Assembly (NCBI RefSeq): GCF_027912535.1
Contig: NZ_CP115465.1
Span: 2,584,001-2,648,000, forward strand
DNA length: 64,000 nucleotides
Origin: Brevundimonas sp. NIBR11
GTDB taxonomy: Bacteria; Pseudomonadota; Alphaproteobacteria; Caulobacterales; Caulobacteraceae
Reading direction: 5' to 3'
Part shown: positions 47,153 to 56,129 of the stretch, in pieces
Numbering within the stretch: the first letter of the stretch is position 1
How the letters are laid out: every line of letters begins with the position of its first letter
The notes under the pieces: generated by a model
Databases searched by the model: none
What the model saw: the letters and a program-made list of their open reading frames with translations, nothing else
What the model was told of the DNA's origin: nothing
Translations under genes and position numbers: made by a program

Positions 47153-47230
47153 CGTTGATTTCGTTGGGCGAATTCGGGTGTCTGTTGATGGGTGTGGCCG
47201 TCTGCGCCGTCTCCCAGAGGGAGAGGGTTG
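47153..47230 (-). repeat. Composite intergenic repeat, copy B
   Basis: Read leftwards, an imperfect CCCTCTCCC-TCT-GGGAGACGG hairpin (47209-47230) is followed by the 41-base block (47153-47193) that matches 8388-8428 at 36 of 41 positions. It sits directly downstream of the SH3 protein stop. Module order is conserved between the two copies, so the two parts move or are maintained together. Confidence 0.75.
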
Positions 47231-47800
47231 TTATTCTGCTTCCCCCGCCGGGCGGGACGCGTCGCACAGAGGGCGGTCGCCGGCGCCGAAGATCGAACTT
47301 TCGGGAACCCAGCCGCGCAGTTTCCTCGCACGGACCTCGCACCAGCCGTCCTTGCAGTCGTCGAGCGAGATGACCGAGCGGGGCGAGAAGCGGGCCTTGA
47401 CGCCGGCCTCTTCGGAGCGATGCGAACGGACCGGGATTTCGTCGGTCGAGGCGTTGAAGGCGCCGCGACGGGCCGAGACGACGCTGCGGTGGACCCAGGC
47501 GACGGAGCCTTCGGGGTCGCAGATCTTACGCCACTCGCGGGTCTCGGCGATGACCTGGATCGGCAGGCCGGCGGCGCGGTATTCCCACAGGATGCCGTAG
47601 TCGAGACCGGGTCCGGTGCGGGCGCGGACTTCGGAGGACTTGAGCGAAACCCAGCGCGGCACCTCAAGGCCGGTCGGGGTCGGGCGGCCGTCGGGCATGG
47701 TGGCGCCGGCTCCGGCCATGACGCCGAGGCACAGGATCGCGCCTGCGCCGGCGATGCGACGCGAGAGGCTTTGGAAGCGGCTGCGAGACTTGCTAGACAC
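47231..47800 (-). CDS. Secreted SH3-like (SH3b) domain protein
   Basis: A 189-residue exported protein. From a GTG at 47800 it has a basic start (SSKSRSRFQSLSRR) and hydrophobic core AGAGAILCLGVMAGAGA as signal peptide. Two bacterial SH3-like repeats follow: SLKSSEVRARTGPGLDYGILWEYR to WRKICDPEGSVAWVHRSVVS, and VKARFSPRSVISLDDCKDGWCEVRARKLRGWVPESSIFG. Such proteins bind peptidoglycan or act as envelope adaptors. An ATG at 47863 would overlap the ATG of the divergent dehydrogenase gene (CATG) but adds an acidic stretch before the signal peptide. Confidence 0.82.
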   Translation of the reverse strand: MSSKSRSRFQSLSRRIAGAGAILCLGVMAGAGATMPDGRPTPTGLEVPRWVSLKSSEVRARTGPGLDYGILWEYRAAGLPIQVIAETREWRKICDPEGSVAWVHRSVVSARRGAFNASTDEIPVRSHRSEEAGVKARFSPRSVISLDDCKDGWCEVRARKLRGWVPESSIFGAGDRPLCDASRPAGEAE

Positions 47801-47861
47801 CGGCTGGGATCCGTCACACGCGGCCCGCCCTGCGACGCCCGCGAAATCATCCAAGGTCCCC

Positions 47862-48848
47862 ATGTCCCACCCCCGGCTTAAGGTCGTCTTAACCAGAAGG
47901 TTGCCCGACGCGGTCGAGACGCGGATGCGCGAACTTTTCGACGCGGAACTGAACCTGAAAGACGTCCCGATGGACCGGGCGGCGCTGGAAGCGGCGGTGC
48001 AGAGGGCCGATGTCCTGGCGCCCACCATCACCGACGAGATCGACGCGAACTTGATCGCCAAGGCCGGCGATCAGCTGAAGATGATCGCCAATTTCGGCGC
48101 GGGTGTGGACCACATCGACATCGATGCAGCCGTCGCGCGCGGCATCATCGTCACCAATACGCCCGGCGTCCTGACCGAGGACACCGCCGATCTGGCGATG
48201 AGCCTGATCCTCGCGGTCAGCCGTCGACTGGTGGAGGGCGCCAATATCGTCCAAAGCGGGGACTTCCAGGGTTGGACCCCGACCTGGATGTGCGGGCGCA
48301 AGCTCTGGGGCAAGCGGCTGGGCATCGTCGGCATGGGCCGGATCGGCCAGGCCCTGGCGCGGCGAGCCAGGGCTTTCGGGATGCAGGTCCACTATCATAA
48401 CCGCAAGCCCGTCTCGGAGCGGATCGCAGAGGAACTCGGCGCGACCTACTGGGACGACCTGGACCAGATGCTGGCGCGGATGGACGTGATCTCGCTGAAC
48501 TGTCCGGCGACGAGGGAGACGCATCACCTGTTGTCGGCCGAGCGGCTGGCCCGGCTGCAGCCGCACGCCATCCTGATCAATACCGCGCGGGGCGAGCTGA
48601 TCGACGAGGCGGCCCTGGCCGAGGTGGTGGGGCGGCGCGGGATCGCGGGCGTCGGTCTGGACGTCTACGAGAACGAGCCGGCGATTCATCCCGGGCTGAT
48701 GGGGCATGCGAACGTGGTGCTGTTGCCCCACCTCGGCTCGGCCACCCTGGAGGCGCGCCAGGACATGGGCGATCGCGTCATTTTGAACGTAATGACGTTC
48801 CAGAACGGCCATCGTCCGCCCGATCGTGTCATTCCGGCGATGCTCTGA
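47862..48848 (+). CDS. D-2-hydroxyacid dehydrogenase (glyoxylate reductase-like)
   Basis: A 328-residue NAD(P)-dependent dehydrogenase. The nucleotide-binding motif is LGIVGMGRIGQALARRARAFG with an Arg-rich loop after the second strand (HNRKPVSER), hinting at NADPH preference. The catalytic Arg is in LINTARGELIDE, the Glu in LDVYENEPAIHP, and the His in VVLLPHLGSATLEAR. Glyoxylate/hydroxypyruvate reductase activity is the best guess. It is divergent from the SH3 gene with almost no spacer if the latter starts at its upstream ATG. Confidence 0.92.
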   Translation: MSHPRLKVVLTRRLPDAVETRMRELFDAELNLKDVPMDRAALEAAVQRADVLAPTITDEIDANLIAKAGDQLKMIANFGAGVDHIDIDAAVARGIIVTNTPGVLTEDTADLAMSLILAVSRRLVEGANIVQSGDFQGWTPTWMCGRKLWGKRLGIVGMGRIGQALARRARAFGMQVHYHNRKPVSERIAEELGATYWDDLDQMLARMDVISLNCPATRETHHLLSAERLARLQPHAILINTARGELIDEAALAEVVGRRGIAGVGLDVYENEPAIHPGLMGHANVVLLPHLGSATLEARQDMGDRVILNVMTFQNGHRPPDRVIPAML

Positions 48849-48983
48849 GGGCCGGACTCCGGCGTGATCCGGGCCATGCGGGGCGACCCCGAGGTCATTT
48901 CGGGGCGGCTGAAACAATCGGTAACGGATGTGGTTAGGTCTGTCAGCGGGCGCTTTGGTCCCGTGTCATCAAACGACAGAATC

Positions 48984-49478
48984 ATGATCCGCAAGACCGT
49001 ACTTCTGGCCGGTGTGACCGCCGCCCTTCTCACCGCCGCTCCGGCCCTGGCCCAGGACGCGCCTGCCGCTCCGGCTGCCCAGGCCCAGGCCTCGGGTTCG
49101 ATCCAGCTTCAGCCCGGCGCCAGCGTCAAGGGTTCGGACGGGGCCGTTCTCGGTACGCTGGAAGGCGTCCAGAACAACGCCGCCGGCGAACAGGAGCTGA
49201 CGGTTCGCGGTTCTGACGGAGCTTTGCGCGGGGTGGGCCTCGCCGGCCTGACGCAACAGGGCGCCGATGTCGTGGTGGGCGTTTCCTCCGCCGAGTTCGC
49301 GACCGCGCCGGTCGTGGAGGACTCGGCTCCGGCGACCACGGACGATATGGCCCCGACGCCGGGCGACGCGACCGCCAATCCTTCGCCGATCCCGGGCCAG
49401 CCTGTGACAAAGCCGGCCGAGGACACCACCGAGCCGGAAGCGACCGAGCCGGAAGCCTCGCCGACGCCCCAGGGCTAA
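48984..49478 (+). CDS. Exported low-complexity protein
   Basis: A 164-residue exported protein of unknown function. The signal peptide MIRKTVLLAGVTAALLTAAPALA is followed by a short beta-rich segment, SIQLQPGASVKGSDGAVLGTLEGVQ and LTVRGSDGALRGVGLAGL, that resembles PRC-barrel or stress-protein turns. A long Pro/Thr/Glu-rich disordered tail (TTEPEATEPEASPTPQG) closes it. The start codon follows the in-frame upstream frame at a position that opens the signal peptide. A strong bidirectional terminator follows. Confidence 0.72.
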   Translation: MIRKTVLLAGVTAALLTAAPALAQDAPAAPAAQAQASGSIQLQPGASVKGSDGAVLGTLEGVQNNAAGEQELTVRGSDGALRGVGLAGLTQQGADVVVGVSSAEFATAPVVEDSAPATTDDMAPTPGDATANPSPIPGQPVTKPAEDTTEPEATEPEASPTPQG

Positions 49479-49505
49479 GCGACGCTCAGCAGCACGACGA
49501 AAAAA

Positions 49506-49528
49506 GGGGCGGCCCGACGGGCCGCCCC
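49506..49528. terminator. Bidirectional intrinsic terminator
   Basis: GGGGCGGCCC-GAC-GGGCCGCCCC has perfect 10-bp arms, with AAAAAA before it and TTCTTTT after it. It therefore works for both the rightward exported-protein gene and the leftward GlsB gene. Confidence 0.85.
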
Positions 49529-49553
49529 TTCTTTTGTGTCCGAAAGGATCGGA

Positions 49554-49808
49554 TCAGGCGCGACGCTTGACCAGACCCAGGAGGAACAGCAGCAGGCAGG
49601 CGCCCAGGAAGGCGACCAGCAGGGTGATCAGGTTGAAACCGCCGACGGCGATGCCGAGCAGGTTGCCGGCGATGAAGCCGCCGAGCAGGGCGCCGATGAC
49701 GCCGACGATGAGGTTGGTGACGAGGCCGTGGTTACGACCCATGACTTTTTCAGCCAGCCAGCCGGCGACGATGCCGATGACGATCCAGCCGATGATTCCG
49801 AGACCCAT
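49554..49808 (-). CDS. GlsB/YeaQ/YmgE-family stress membrane protein
   Basis: An 84-residue inner-membrane protein of the transglycosylase-associated family. Three hydrophobic helices are visible: IIGWIVIGIVAGWLAEKVMG, NLIVGVIGALLGGFIAGNLLG and LITLLVAFLGACLLLFLLG. The conserved GR(N)HG loop lies between the first two. Family members are often induced by general stress, but their activity is unknown. The ATG at 49808 has GGAAGGA eight bases upstream. A GGCCAAGGTT string lies upstream near 49857, similar to strings before amn and the Ala-rich lipoprotein. Confidence 0.92.
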   Translation of the reverse strand: MGLGIIGWIVIGIVAGWLAEKVMGRNHGLVTNLIVGVIGALLGGFIAGNLLGIAVGGFNLITLLVAFLGACLLLFLLGLVKRRA

Positions 49809-50002
49809 AGTTCCATTCCTTCCAAAGCTAAGGTGCCTCGATAATGCGCACCACCGGCCAAGGTTGCCTGATTGCGACTCGCAACGTCGTCGATCCGCGT
49901 TCGACGGTTCTCCCCTGCCAAGCGAAGTCGGCACGGTCGTTGCGCGAGTTCAGGCGAGCCGTGCCGCTTTGGCACAGCCCTCTAGAACAAGGGGAATGGG
50001 CA

Positions 50003-50389
50003 ATGGCCACCGATATCGATCTCCACCTGGGCCGCCGTCTGCGCCGTCGTCGTCGCCTGCTGGGCCTGACGCAGCAGCAGCTGGCCATCCAGGTCGGCAT
50101 CCGTTTCCAGCAGATCCAGAAATACGAGTGCGGCGCGAACCGCATCTCGGCCGCCCGCCTGTGGCAGCTGGCCGAGGCGCTCGAAACGCCGATCAGCTAT
50201 TTCTACGACGGCCTGGCCGAGGCGATGGAACGCAAGGAACAGGCGGGCGCCAACGGCGGCGAGATGTTTTCCCGCAAGGAAACCCTCGACCTGATCCAGG
50301 CCTACTACCAGCTGGGCGAACGCCCGCGTCGCCGTCTGCTCGACCTGGCGAAGTCGCTGCATACGGAAGGCGACGTGGTCGCTTCCTAG
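50003..50389 (+). CDS. XRE-family transcriptional regulator
   Basis: A 128-residue DNA-binding protein. The N-terminal XRE helix-turn-helix is HLGRRLRRRRRLLGLTQQQLAIQVGIRFQQIQKYECGANRIS, then AARLWQLAEALETPISYFYDGL. The C-terminal part has EETL-like FSRKETLDLIQAYYQLGERPRRRLLDLAKSL, a helix pair that resembles the alphaproteobacterial SinR-like regulators with the YYxL motif. No dimerisation or metal domain is added. AGGGGA lies before the ATG. It is followed by a large TAGGGCTTAG repeat and hisN. The target genes cannot be inferred. Confidence 0.9.
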   Translation: MATDIDLHLGRRLRRRRRLLGLTQQQLAIQVGIRFQQIQKYECGANRISAARLWQLAEALETPISYFYDGLAEAMERKEQAGANGGEMFSRKETLDLIQAYYQLGERPRRRLLDLAKSLHTEGDVVAS

Positions 50390-50477
50390 GGCTTAGGTCG
50401 TAGGTGTTAGGGCTTAGTAGGGGAGTGAGTTCAGGGCGGCTTGACTAAGCCCTACTCCCTAAGCCCTAAGCCCTACC
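50387..50477. repeat. TAGGGCTTAG inverted-repeat element, copy 2
   Basis: This 91-base element begins inside the XRE stop codon and ends one base before the hisN ATG. It contains TAGGGCTTAG units at 50387 and 50408 and CTAAGCCCTA-type units at 50445, 50460 and 50467. The perfect arms 50408-50418 and 50444-50454 can form an 11-bp stem with a 25-base loop. A shorter relative lies at 37492-37541. Here it supplies the whole hisN leader, including its translation start region. Confidence 0.75.
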
Positions 50478-50478
50478 T

Positions 50479-51264
50479 ATGACCGAATTCGAATCCTTCG
50501 CCGTCGAACTGGCCGCCGAGGCCGCCAAGGTGACCTTGCCGTTCTTCCGGGGCGACTATGCCGAGGAGAACAAGGCGGGTGCGGGCGTCTTCGATCCGGT
50601 CACGGAAGCGGACAAGGGGGCGGAAGCCGCCATCCGGCGACTGATCGCCAGCCGGTATCCCGACCACGGGGTCATCGGCGAGGAGTATGGAGAAGACCGG
50701 CCGGACGCAGAACACGTCTGGATCCTGGACCCCATCGACGGAACCCGCGCCTTCATCGCGGGCCTGCCGATGTGGACGACCCTGATTGCACTCAGGGAAG
50801 GTGGACGATCCACTGTCGGCGCCATCTCCCAGCCGTACATCGGCGAACTGTTCCTGGGCGGACCTTCGGGCGCGGTCCTGATGAGCCGGGGCCAGACGCG
50901 GCCGATCCGCGTGCGCGCTTGCGAGAAACTCACCGACGCGATCATCGCCACGACCGCGCCGGAGATCTTCACCCCGCCGGAGTTCGGCGCCTGGACCCAG
51001 GTGATGGCGGCCGCGCGGCTGGCCCGCTACGGCTGCGACGCCTATGCCTACGCCATGCTGGCCATGGGCCGGATCGACATGGTGGCCGAGACCGGGCTGA
51101 AGCTGTGGGACTGGTCCGCCCTCATCCCCGTGGTCGAGGCGGCCGGGGGCGAGGTCACCGACTGGCGCGGGGAGGCCGTGTCGGGCGACGGGCGCATTAT
51201 CGCCGTGGGCGACCCCCGCGTGCGCGAACAGGCGCTGGTCGCGTTCCGCCGCGGGGCCCAGTAA
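50479..51264 (+). CDS. hisN: Histidinol-phosphatase, IMPase type
   Basis: A 261-residue metal-dependent phosphatase of the inositol-monophosphatase superfamily, most likely removing phosphate from histidinol phosphate. The metal sites are EADKGAEAAI, GVIGEEYGED, and WILDPIDGTRAFIAGLPMW with the DPIDGT core. LKLWDWSALIPVVEAAGG gives the C-terminal Asp. The IDGTRAFIAG form is the HisN branch, whereas SuhB has IDGTTNF. AGTG lies weakly upstream; the leader consists of a repeat element. Other his genes are not in the window. Confidence 0.9.
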   Translation: MTEFESFAVELAAEAAKVTLPFFRGDYAEENKAGAGVFDPVTEADKGAEAAIRRLIASRYPDHGVIGEEYGEDRPDAEHVWILDPIDGTRAFIAGLPMWTTLIALREGGRSTVGAISQPYIGELFLGGPSGAVLMSRGQTRPIRVRACEKLTDAIIATTAPEIFTPPEFGAWTQVMAAARLARYGCDAYAYAMLAMGRIDMVAETGLKLWDWSALIPVVEAAGGEVTDWRGEAVSGDGRIIAVGDPRVREQALVAFRRGAQ

Positions 51265-51270
51265 GTCCGA

Positions 51271-51885
51271 CTAGAACGGCAGGATATTGCGCTGGCGGCT
51301 GTAGGCCATGGTGCCGACGTTGGCGCCGAGGCGCAGGCCCACGCCCGTGCGGACCGGAGCCAGGACGATGCCGTCGGCGCGCTGGTAGTTCACGCCCAGA
51401 CCCGCGATCAGATAGGCCGTGCCCTCCACGCCCGGGTAGCGGCGATAGATCGCGTCCGGGGCGTAGAGACCATAGACGAGGGTGAAGACGCGCGAGGCGT
51501 TGCCGCCGATGTCCCAGCCGATCGAGGTTCCCTGCCAGTAGACGTCCTGCGAGGCCGAATGGTCCTTCATGTGCAGGGCGCCGCGGCCGTAGCGCAGGCC
51601 GATGACGGCCGCGCCGGCGCCCTCCTCGCCGGCGATATAGGCGGTGGGGGCGTCGCCCTGGTCGCGGAAGATGCGTTCGATGGCCGCGCCCATGGCCTCG
51701 GCGGCGATGCCGAGCTCGCGCGAGCCGGCCGCGACCAGTTCGTCGGCCGTATAGGCCTGGGCGTTGGCGTCCGAGGCGATCGGATAGTTCGGCTCGGTCG
51801 GCTGACGCGGGCCGGTGGCGCAGGCGCCGAGCGCGGTCATGGAGGCGGCGGCGAAACCGGTCTGGATCAGGTGGCGGCGGTGCAT
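51271..51885 (-). CDS. DUF1134 family lipoprotein
   Basis: A 204-residue predicted lipoprotein of the alphaproteobacterial DUF1134 family. The signal peptide carries twin Arg-like residues (MHRRHLIQTGF) and a lipobox LGAC with C22. The domain shows YRRYPGVEGTAYLIAGLGVNYQR and a Gly-rich beta pattern (WDIGGNASRVFTLVYGLY) typical of the family. The function is unknown; homologues are exported. Starting at ATG 51885 gives the complete signal peptide. It converges with hisN with a six-base gap. Confidence 0.88.
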   Translation of the reverse strand: MHRRHLIQTGFAAASMTALGACATGPRQPTEPNYPIASDANAQAYTADELVAAGSRELGIAAEAMGAAIERIFRDQGDAPTAYIAGEEGAGAAVIGLRYGRGALHMKDHSASQDVYWQGTSIGWDIGGNASRVFTLVYGLYAPDAIYRRYPGVEGTAYLIAGLGVNYQRADGIVLAPVRTGVGLRLGANVGTMAYSRQRNILPF

Positions 51886-52000
51886 TTCGGTGTCCCCAAA
51901 TCTCTTGGCCCGTCCCTGTCGAGCGTGACGGGAAGGTCGCCGGGCTTTGCGTCAGCCTTGGGGCGGCGAGGTTAACGAGAGGTTGCCGGACTTGCCGCTA

Positions 52001-52351
52001 TTACCGATCCCGCGCCGCTTGAGTCTCGGCCTCGTCTGCCTTTCGGCATTGCCCGATCACCTGATGACCATCGCGATCCGATCGGTACGCCAGCGTCCTA
52101 CGGTCGATGTGGTTCGTGCCGTAGGCGTCGTGCCTGTAGTCTTCCCAGGACCATCCCGTGTGATCCATCGTCACCGCCGTGGATGAGGATCGGAACGTTT
52201 CCGACAGGGTGACGGCGTTGAGAGAACCCGGTCGCAGTGAGAGGGTGACGTTCATCCTGTAAGGTGGGAAGGCCTCGACATCGCACTCGAACTCAAGCGG
52301 GCTGGTCTCCAGCGGGCCCGTCAGGGCCGCCGTCATCAAGAGTGCAATCAT
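52001..52351 (-). CDS. Small exported hypothetical protein
   Basis: A 116-residue predicted secreted protein of unknown family. MIALLMTAALTG is a short signal peptide; the mature part has SPLEFECDVEAFPPYRMNVTLSL, MDHTGWSWEDYRH and one further Cys near the C-terminus (GQCRKADEAE). AGGGA lies seven bases before the ATG at 52351, which supports translation. The opposite-strand frame at 51947-52186 has no motif. The conservation status cannot be judged here. Confidence 0.55.
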   Translation of the reverse strand: MIALLMTAALTGPLETSPLEFECDVEAFPPYRMNVTLSLRPGSLNAVTLSETFRSSSTAVTMDHTGWSWEDYRHDAYGTNHIDRRTLAYRSDRDGHQVIGQCRKADEAETQAARDR

Positions 52352-52487
52352 CAGCTGGTCCCTTCATCGGCGACAGGGGGCGCGTCCCACTCTCGAACGC
52401 CGCCGACGCGGTGTCTGCTTCCCGGTCCTGACGGTCGTCGCGATCCTTGCGGTGTCCTCGCGGTCGGGATGGTTCTAGAGGGAGCCG

Positions 52488-53033
52488 ATGGAGCTTCCCC
52501 TGATCCCCGGCCGCGAGTGTGGGCCTTGCGTCGAGTGCTGCCGTTTCATTCCGCTGGACCTGCCGGAGCTGTCGAAGCCGACGGGCAAGCTGTGCGGCTA
52601 TTGCGTGGATGGGGCCGGGTGTTCGGTCCATGCGGTGCGGCCCCAGACGTGCCGGACGTGGTTCTGCGTCTGGCGGGTGGTGGAGCTGGACGAGGCGTGG
52701 CGGCCGGATTTGAGCGGGATCATCGTACGGCCGGACGGACTGCTGACCGGGCAGATGACGCTGTACGTCGTGCGGCGGACCGACTTCCTGAGGTCGGCGC
52801 TGCTGTTCGACACCGTGGCGCAATGGCTGGGCGAGGGCTTGAGAATGGCGATCAGCGTGCCGGGACCGGTGGGAACCCTGCCGGTGCGGGCGGAGGTGAC
52901 GGAGTTCCTCCTGCCAGCGGTGGCGGCGGGGGATGACGTTGGGTTTGCGACGTTGTTCGAGCGGGTCCTGGATAGCCTCGATCAACATGATTTCGAACCG
53001 GACGGGATCGAGGAGCGGTACGCGGTGATCTGA
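52488..53033 (+). CDS. YkgJ-like cysteine-cluster protein
   Basis: A 181-residue protein with an N-terminal cysteine cluster of the YkgJ (CxxCxxCC-type) family: GRECGPCVECCRFIPLDLPEL, then KLCGYCVDGAGCSVHAVRPQTCRTWFC. Eight or more cysteines fit zinc or an Fe-S centre. The C-terminal half is an ordinary alpha/beta domain with RADVRRTD-like loops. The biological role is unknown; the family is annotated only as iron- or zinc-chelating. It is followed directly by a hairpin repeat. Confidence 0.82.
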   Translation: MELPLIPGRECGPCVECCRFIPLDLPELSKPTGKLCGYCVDGAGCSVHAVRPQTCRTWFCVWRVVELDEAWRPDLSGIIVRPDGLLTGQMTLYVVRRTDFLRSALLFDTVAQWLGEGLRMAISVPGPVGTLPVRAEVTEFLLPAVAAGDDVGFATLFERVLDSLDQHDFEPDGIEERYAVI

Positions 53034-53034
53034 A

Positions 53035-53055
53035 CCCTCTCCCGGACGGAGAGGG
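53035..53055. repeat. CCCTCTCC/GGAGAGGG hairpin after the YkgJ-like gene
   Basis: Perfect 8-bp arms with a CGGAC loop start two bases after the stop and lie five bases before the stop of the convergent UPF0114 gene. This is the same family as 8216 and 30264. Confidence 0.75.
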
Positions 53056-53060
53056 TCGTT

Positions 53061-53600
53061 TCAGTGCTTGTCGGTCTTGCCGGTGATCCAGTCCATCAGG
53101 GCCAGCATGACGCCGGAGGCGACGAAGGTCAGGTGGATGATGACGCCCCACATGGCCTCGACCTCGTTGATCTGGCCGCCCTCGGAGAAATGCATGAAGA
53201 ATTTCAGGAGCTGGATGCCCGAGATCGCGACGATGGAGGCGATCAGCTTCATCTTAAGGCCCGAGAAGTCGACCGTGCCCATCCACGGCGGCCGGTCCGT
53301 CTCACCCTCGAGATCGAGCTTGGAGACGAAATTCTCGTAGCCCGAGAACATCACGATCAGCAGCAGATTGCCGGCCAGCGACAGGTCCACCAGCGACAGG
53401 ACTGCGAGGATGGCGTCGTTGGAGCTCATGCCGTGCCCGGCCGTGAAAGCCTGGGGCACGTAATAGATCAGCTCGCGAACGAAGACGATCAGCAGCATGA
53501 ACAGGGCCGCCGCCAGACCGACGTAGAAGGGCGCCATCAGCCAGCGCGATCGGAACAGCGCGCGTTCGAACGCGGTTTCCAGTCTCGGTTTGATGCTCAC
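53061..53600 (-). CDS. UPF0114 (YqhA) family membrane protein, GTG start
   Basis: A 179-residue inner-membrane protein of UPF0114. SRWLMAPFYVGLAAALFMLL, SLVDLSLAGNLLLIVMFSGYENFVS and KLIASIVAISGIQLLKFFM are the conserved pieces, with four hydrophobic helices in all. The function is unknown; the family occurs next to varied genes. Translation starts at a GTG with GGAGGG seven bases upstream. It stands convergent to the YkgJ-like gene, with 27 bases between their stops. Confidence 0.9.
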   Translation of the reverse strand: MSIKPRLETAFERALFRSRWLMAPFYVGLAAALFMLLIVFVRELIYYVPQAFTAGHGMSSNDAILAVLSLVDLSLAGNLLLIVMFSGYENFVSKLDLEGETDRPPWMGTVDFSGLKMKLIASIVAISGIQLLKFFMHFSEGGQINEVEAMWGVIIHLTFVASGVMLALMDWITGKTDKH

Positions 53601-53701
53601 GGCGACGCCCTCCCCTGCTTCGCTTGGTTCTGGCCGAAAGCGTGCGGGGAGATCAACCCTTTACCCGAACCGCCCAGCCTGCGCCGGGCAGTTCGGACAG
53701 G

Positions 53702-56125
53702 TCAGGAGCGGAGCACCGCACCCAGCTTGGTCGCCGCGGCGACGATCCTGGCCGACAGGGCCTCGATCTCCACTTCGGTCAGGGTGGCTTCGCGGGGCTG
53801 GATCGCGACCTCGAGCGCGACGGACTTGGAGCCCTCGGGCACGCCCGGACCGCGATAGACGTCGAAGACGCGAACCTCGGCGATCAGGGCCTTGTCGGCG
53901 CCCTGGACGGCGCGAACCAGATCGCCGGCGGCCTTGGCTTCCTCGACCACGAAGGCGAAGTCGCGGGTCAGGGGCATGAGATTCGGCAGGTCGGCGTTGC
54001 CGCGCGCCTTGGTCGCCTTGGACTTGGGCTCGGGGACGGCGTCCAGCACGATCTCGAAGGCCAGGATCGGGCCGTCGGCGTCGAGCGCCTTGAGCACGCG
54101 CGGGTGGACGGCGCCGAACTCGGCGATGATCGTCTTGGGGCCGAGTTGGAGACGGGCCGAACGGCCGGGGTGCCACCAGTCGCGGTTCTGACCTTGGGCC
54201 AGCTGCAGCGAGGCTACGGGTGCGCCGATCGCATCCAGCACGGCGATCAGATCGGCCTTGAGCGCGAACATGGGATCCTCTCCCGCGCCGGTCCAGCTGC
54301 GGGCCGCGCGGGGGCTGACGAGGCCGGCGATGACGGTGCGCTGGTCGTTCGGCTCGTCGCCCAGATAGATGGGGCCGATCTCGAACAGGGCGACGTCGCC
54401 GTGGCCCCGCGCGGCGTTGCGGGCCGCCGCCTGGATCAGATTCGGCAGGGCCGAGGGGCGCATGCAGTCGAGGTCGGAGGCGATGGGGTTCTCAAGGACC
54501 AGTTTGTCGCCGCCGCCGCCGAACAGGGTCGCGATCGACTGTTTGGTGAAGGACCATGTGACGGCTTCGGCATAGCCCAGCGATGCCAGCGCCCGGCGGG
54601 CCGTGCGGACGCGGGCCTGACGCGGGCTGAGCACGCCTTTCGAAGGCGCGCCCTGATCGGGCAGCGGGGTGTTCGGCAGGTGCTGGAAGCCGTGGATGCG
54701 GGCGACCTCTTCCACGAGATCGGCCTTGCCCTCGACGTCGCGACGCCAGGACGGCGGGGTGACGATCCAGGGCTTGTCCGAACCGGCGGGCGCGGCCTGA
54801 ACGAGGAAGCCGAGCTGGCCCAGGATGGTGCCGATGCGGTCGGTCTCGAGGTCCATGCCGGACAGCTGTTTGACGTAGGCCGGGTCAAAGGCGAAGGGCG
54901 TCGGGTTGGCTGGGTGCTCTCCGGCCAGGACGATCTCGGACGGCTCGCCGCCGCAGAGGTCGAGGATCAGCCGAGTGGCCAGTTCGATGCCGGGGATGAC
55001 CGAGGCCGGGTCGACGCCGCGCGCGAACCGGTACTGCGCATCCGACGAGATGGTCAGGGTGCGGCCGGTCTGGGCCGTGACGATGGGGTCGAACCAGGCG
55101 CTCTCAAGGAAGACGTCGGTGGTCTCGTCAGAGCAGCCGGTGGACTCCCCGCCCATGACGCCGCCGAGGCCGATGGGCCGTTCGCCGCCGGCGTCCGCGA
55201 TGACGCTCATGCTCGGGTCGACGGTGTAGGTCTTGCCGTCCAGGGCGATCAGATGCTCGTGTTCGCCCGTCGCGGCCGAAATCTGGCCGCCGCGCACGAC
55301 GATCTCGGAGCCGACCAGCTTGTTCAGGTCATAGACGTGCAGAGGCCGGGCGCGATCGTAGGCGATCAGATTGGTGACATCGACCAGACGGTTGATGGAG
55401 CGCAGGCCGATGGCTTGCAGACGAGTCTGGAGCCAGGCGGGCGACGGGCCGTTCTTCACGCCCCAGATGACGCGGCCGGCGAAGACCGGGCATTGTTGCG
55501 GGGCCTCGAGCCGGACTGAAACGGTCGAGGGGAAGCCGCCGCGCACGGTGGCGACGTCATAGTGCTTCAGCTTGCCCACCCCGGCGGCGGCCAGGTCGCG
55601 GGCGATGCCGGCGACGCCCAGCCAGTCGGGGCGGTTGGGCGTGACCTCGAAGTCGATGACGGGCTCGGCGCCGAACAGTTTGGCGACGGGCGTGCCGACC
55701 GGAATCTCGGGCGGGAGTTCCTGGATGCCGTCCGATTCCTCGGACAGGTTCAACTCGGAGGCCGAGCAGAGCATGCCGTTCGACACGACGCCGCGCACCG
55801 GCTTCTCGACCAGGGTGACGCCAAGGCCCGGCACATAGGCGCCGATGGGGGCGTAGATGGTGGTCAGGCCTGCCCGGGCGTTCGGGGCGCCGCAGACGAT
55901 CTCCTTCATGCCGTCGACGGTCTCGACCTGACAGACCTGGAGCCGGTCGGCGTTGGGGTGCCGGGCCGCCGAGACGATCCTGGCCACGGTGAACGGGGCG
56001 AGCGCGGCGGCCGGATCGGCCACATGCTCGACCTCCAGCCCGGCCATGGTCATGGCCTCGGCGACCGCATGGACGTCGGCGTCGGTTTCGAGATGGTCCT
56101 TGAGCCAGGACAGGGTGAATTTCAC
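53702..56125 (-). CDS. pheT: Phenylalanyl-tRNA synthetase beta subunit, GTG start
   Basis: Large subunit (807 residues) that recognises tRNA-Phe and edits mischarged tyrosine. The N-terminal [14 protein letters not shown] is followed by the tRNA-binding domain (about 40-150, [19 protein letters not shown]). The B3/B4 editing region has [22 protein letters not shown]. The B5 domain, a core-like part ([16 protein letters not shown]) and the ferredoxin-fold anticodon domain ([23 protein letters not shown]) follow. It starts at a GTG four bases after a small gene that separates it from pheS. Confidence 0.97.
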   Translation of the reverse strand: MKFTLSWLKDHLETDADVHAVAEAMTMAGLEVEHVADPAAALAPFTVARIVSAARHPNADRLQVCQVETVDGMKEIVCGAPNARAGLTTIYAPIGAYVPGLGVTLVEKPVRGVVSNGMLCSASELNLSEESDGIQELPPEIPVGTPVAKLFGAEPVIDFEVTPNRPDWLGVAGIARDLAAAGVGKLKHYDVATVRGGFPSTVSVRLEAPQQCPVFAGRVIWGVKNGPSPAWLQTRLQAIGLRSINRLVDVTNLIAYDRARPLHVYDLNKLVGSEIVVRGGQISAATGEHEHLIALDGKTYTVDPSMSVIADAGGERPIGLGGVMGGESTGCSDETTDVFLESAWFDPIVTAQTGRTLTISSDAQYRFARGVDPASVIPGIELATRLILDLCGGEPSEIVLAGEHPANPTPFAFDPAYVKQLSGMDLETDRIGTILGQLGFLVQAAPAGSDKPWIVTPPSWRRDVEGKADLVEEVARIHGFQHLPNTPLPDQGAPSKGVLSPRQARVRTARRALASLGYAEAVTWSFTKQSIATLFGGGGDKLVLENPIASDLDCMRPSALPNLIQAAARNAARGHGDVALFEIGPIYLGDEPNDQRTVIAGLVSPRAARSWTGAGEDPMFALKADLIAVLDAIGAPVASLQLAQGQNRDWWHPGRSARLQLGPKTIIAEFGAVHPRVLKALDADGPILAFEIVLDAVPEPKSKATKARGNADLPNLMPLTRDFAFVVEEAKAAGDLVRAVQGADKALIAEVRVFDVYRGPGVPEGSKSVALEVAIQPREATLTEVEIEALSARIVAAATKLGAVLRS

Positions 56126-56129
56126 GGGA

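Larger units (their letters stand above)
46542..47230. other. Gene-free, hairpin-rich intergenic stretch
   Basis: There is no supportable coding region in these 689 bases. Both strands contain open frames, but they lack family motifs and plausible starts. Five perfect stem-loops occur in a row: GGGTGT/ACACCC (46876-46891), GGGTCC/GGACCC (46938-46952) and GGCGGGC/GCCCGCC (46977-46994), then CCGAGG/CCTCGG (47000-47020) and the palindrome GTCCTGGGCCCAGGAC (47057-47072). The CCCTCTCC hairpin (46683) and the composite repeat (47153-47230) flank them. A structured RNA or a large repeat is possible. The promoter of fabA should also lie here. Confidence 0.55.

Noticed and set aside
51947..52186. 79-codon plus-strand frame overlapping the small exported gene
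   Set aside because: No motif, and the opposite-strand frame has a ribosome site and signal peptide.
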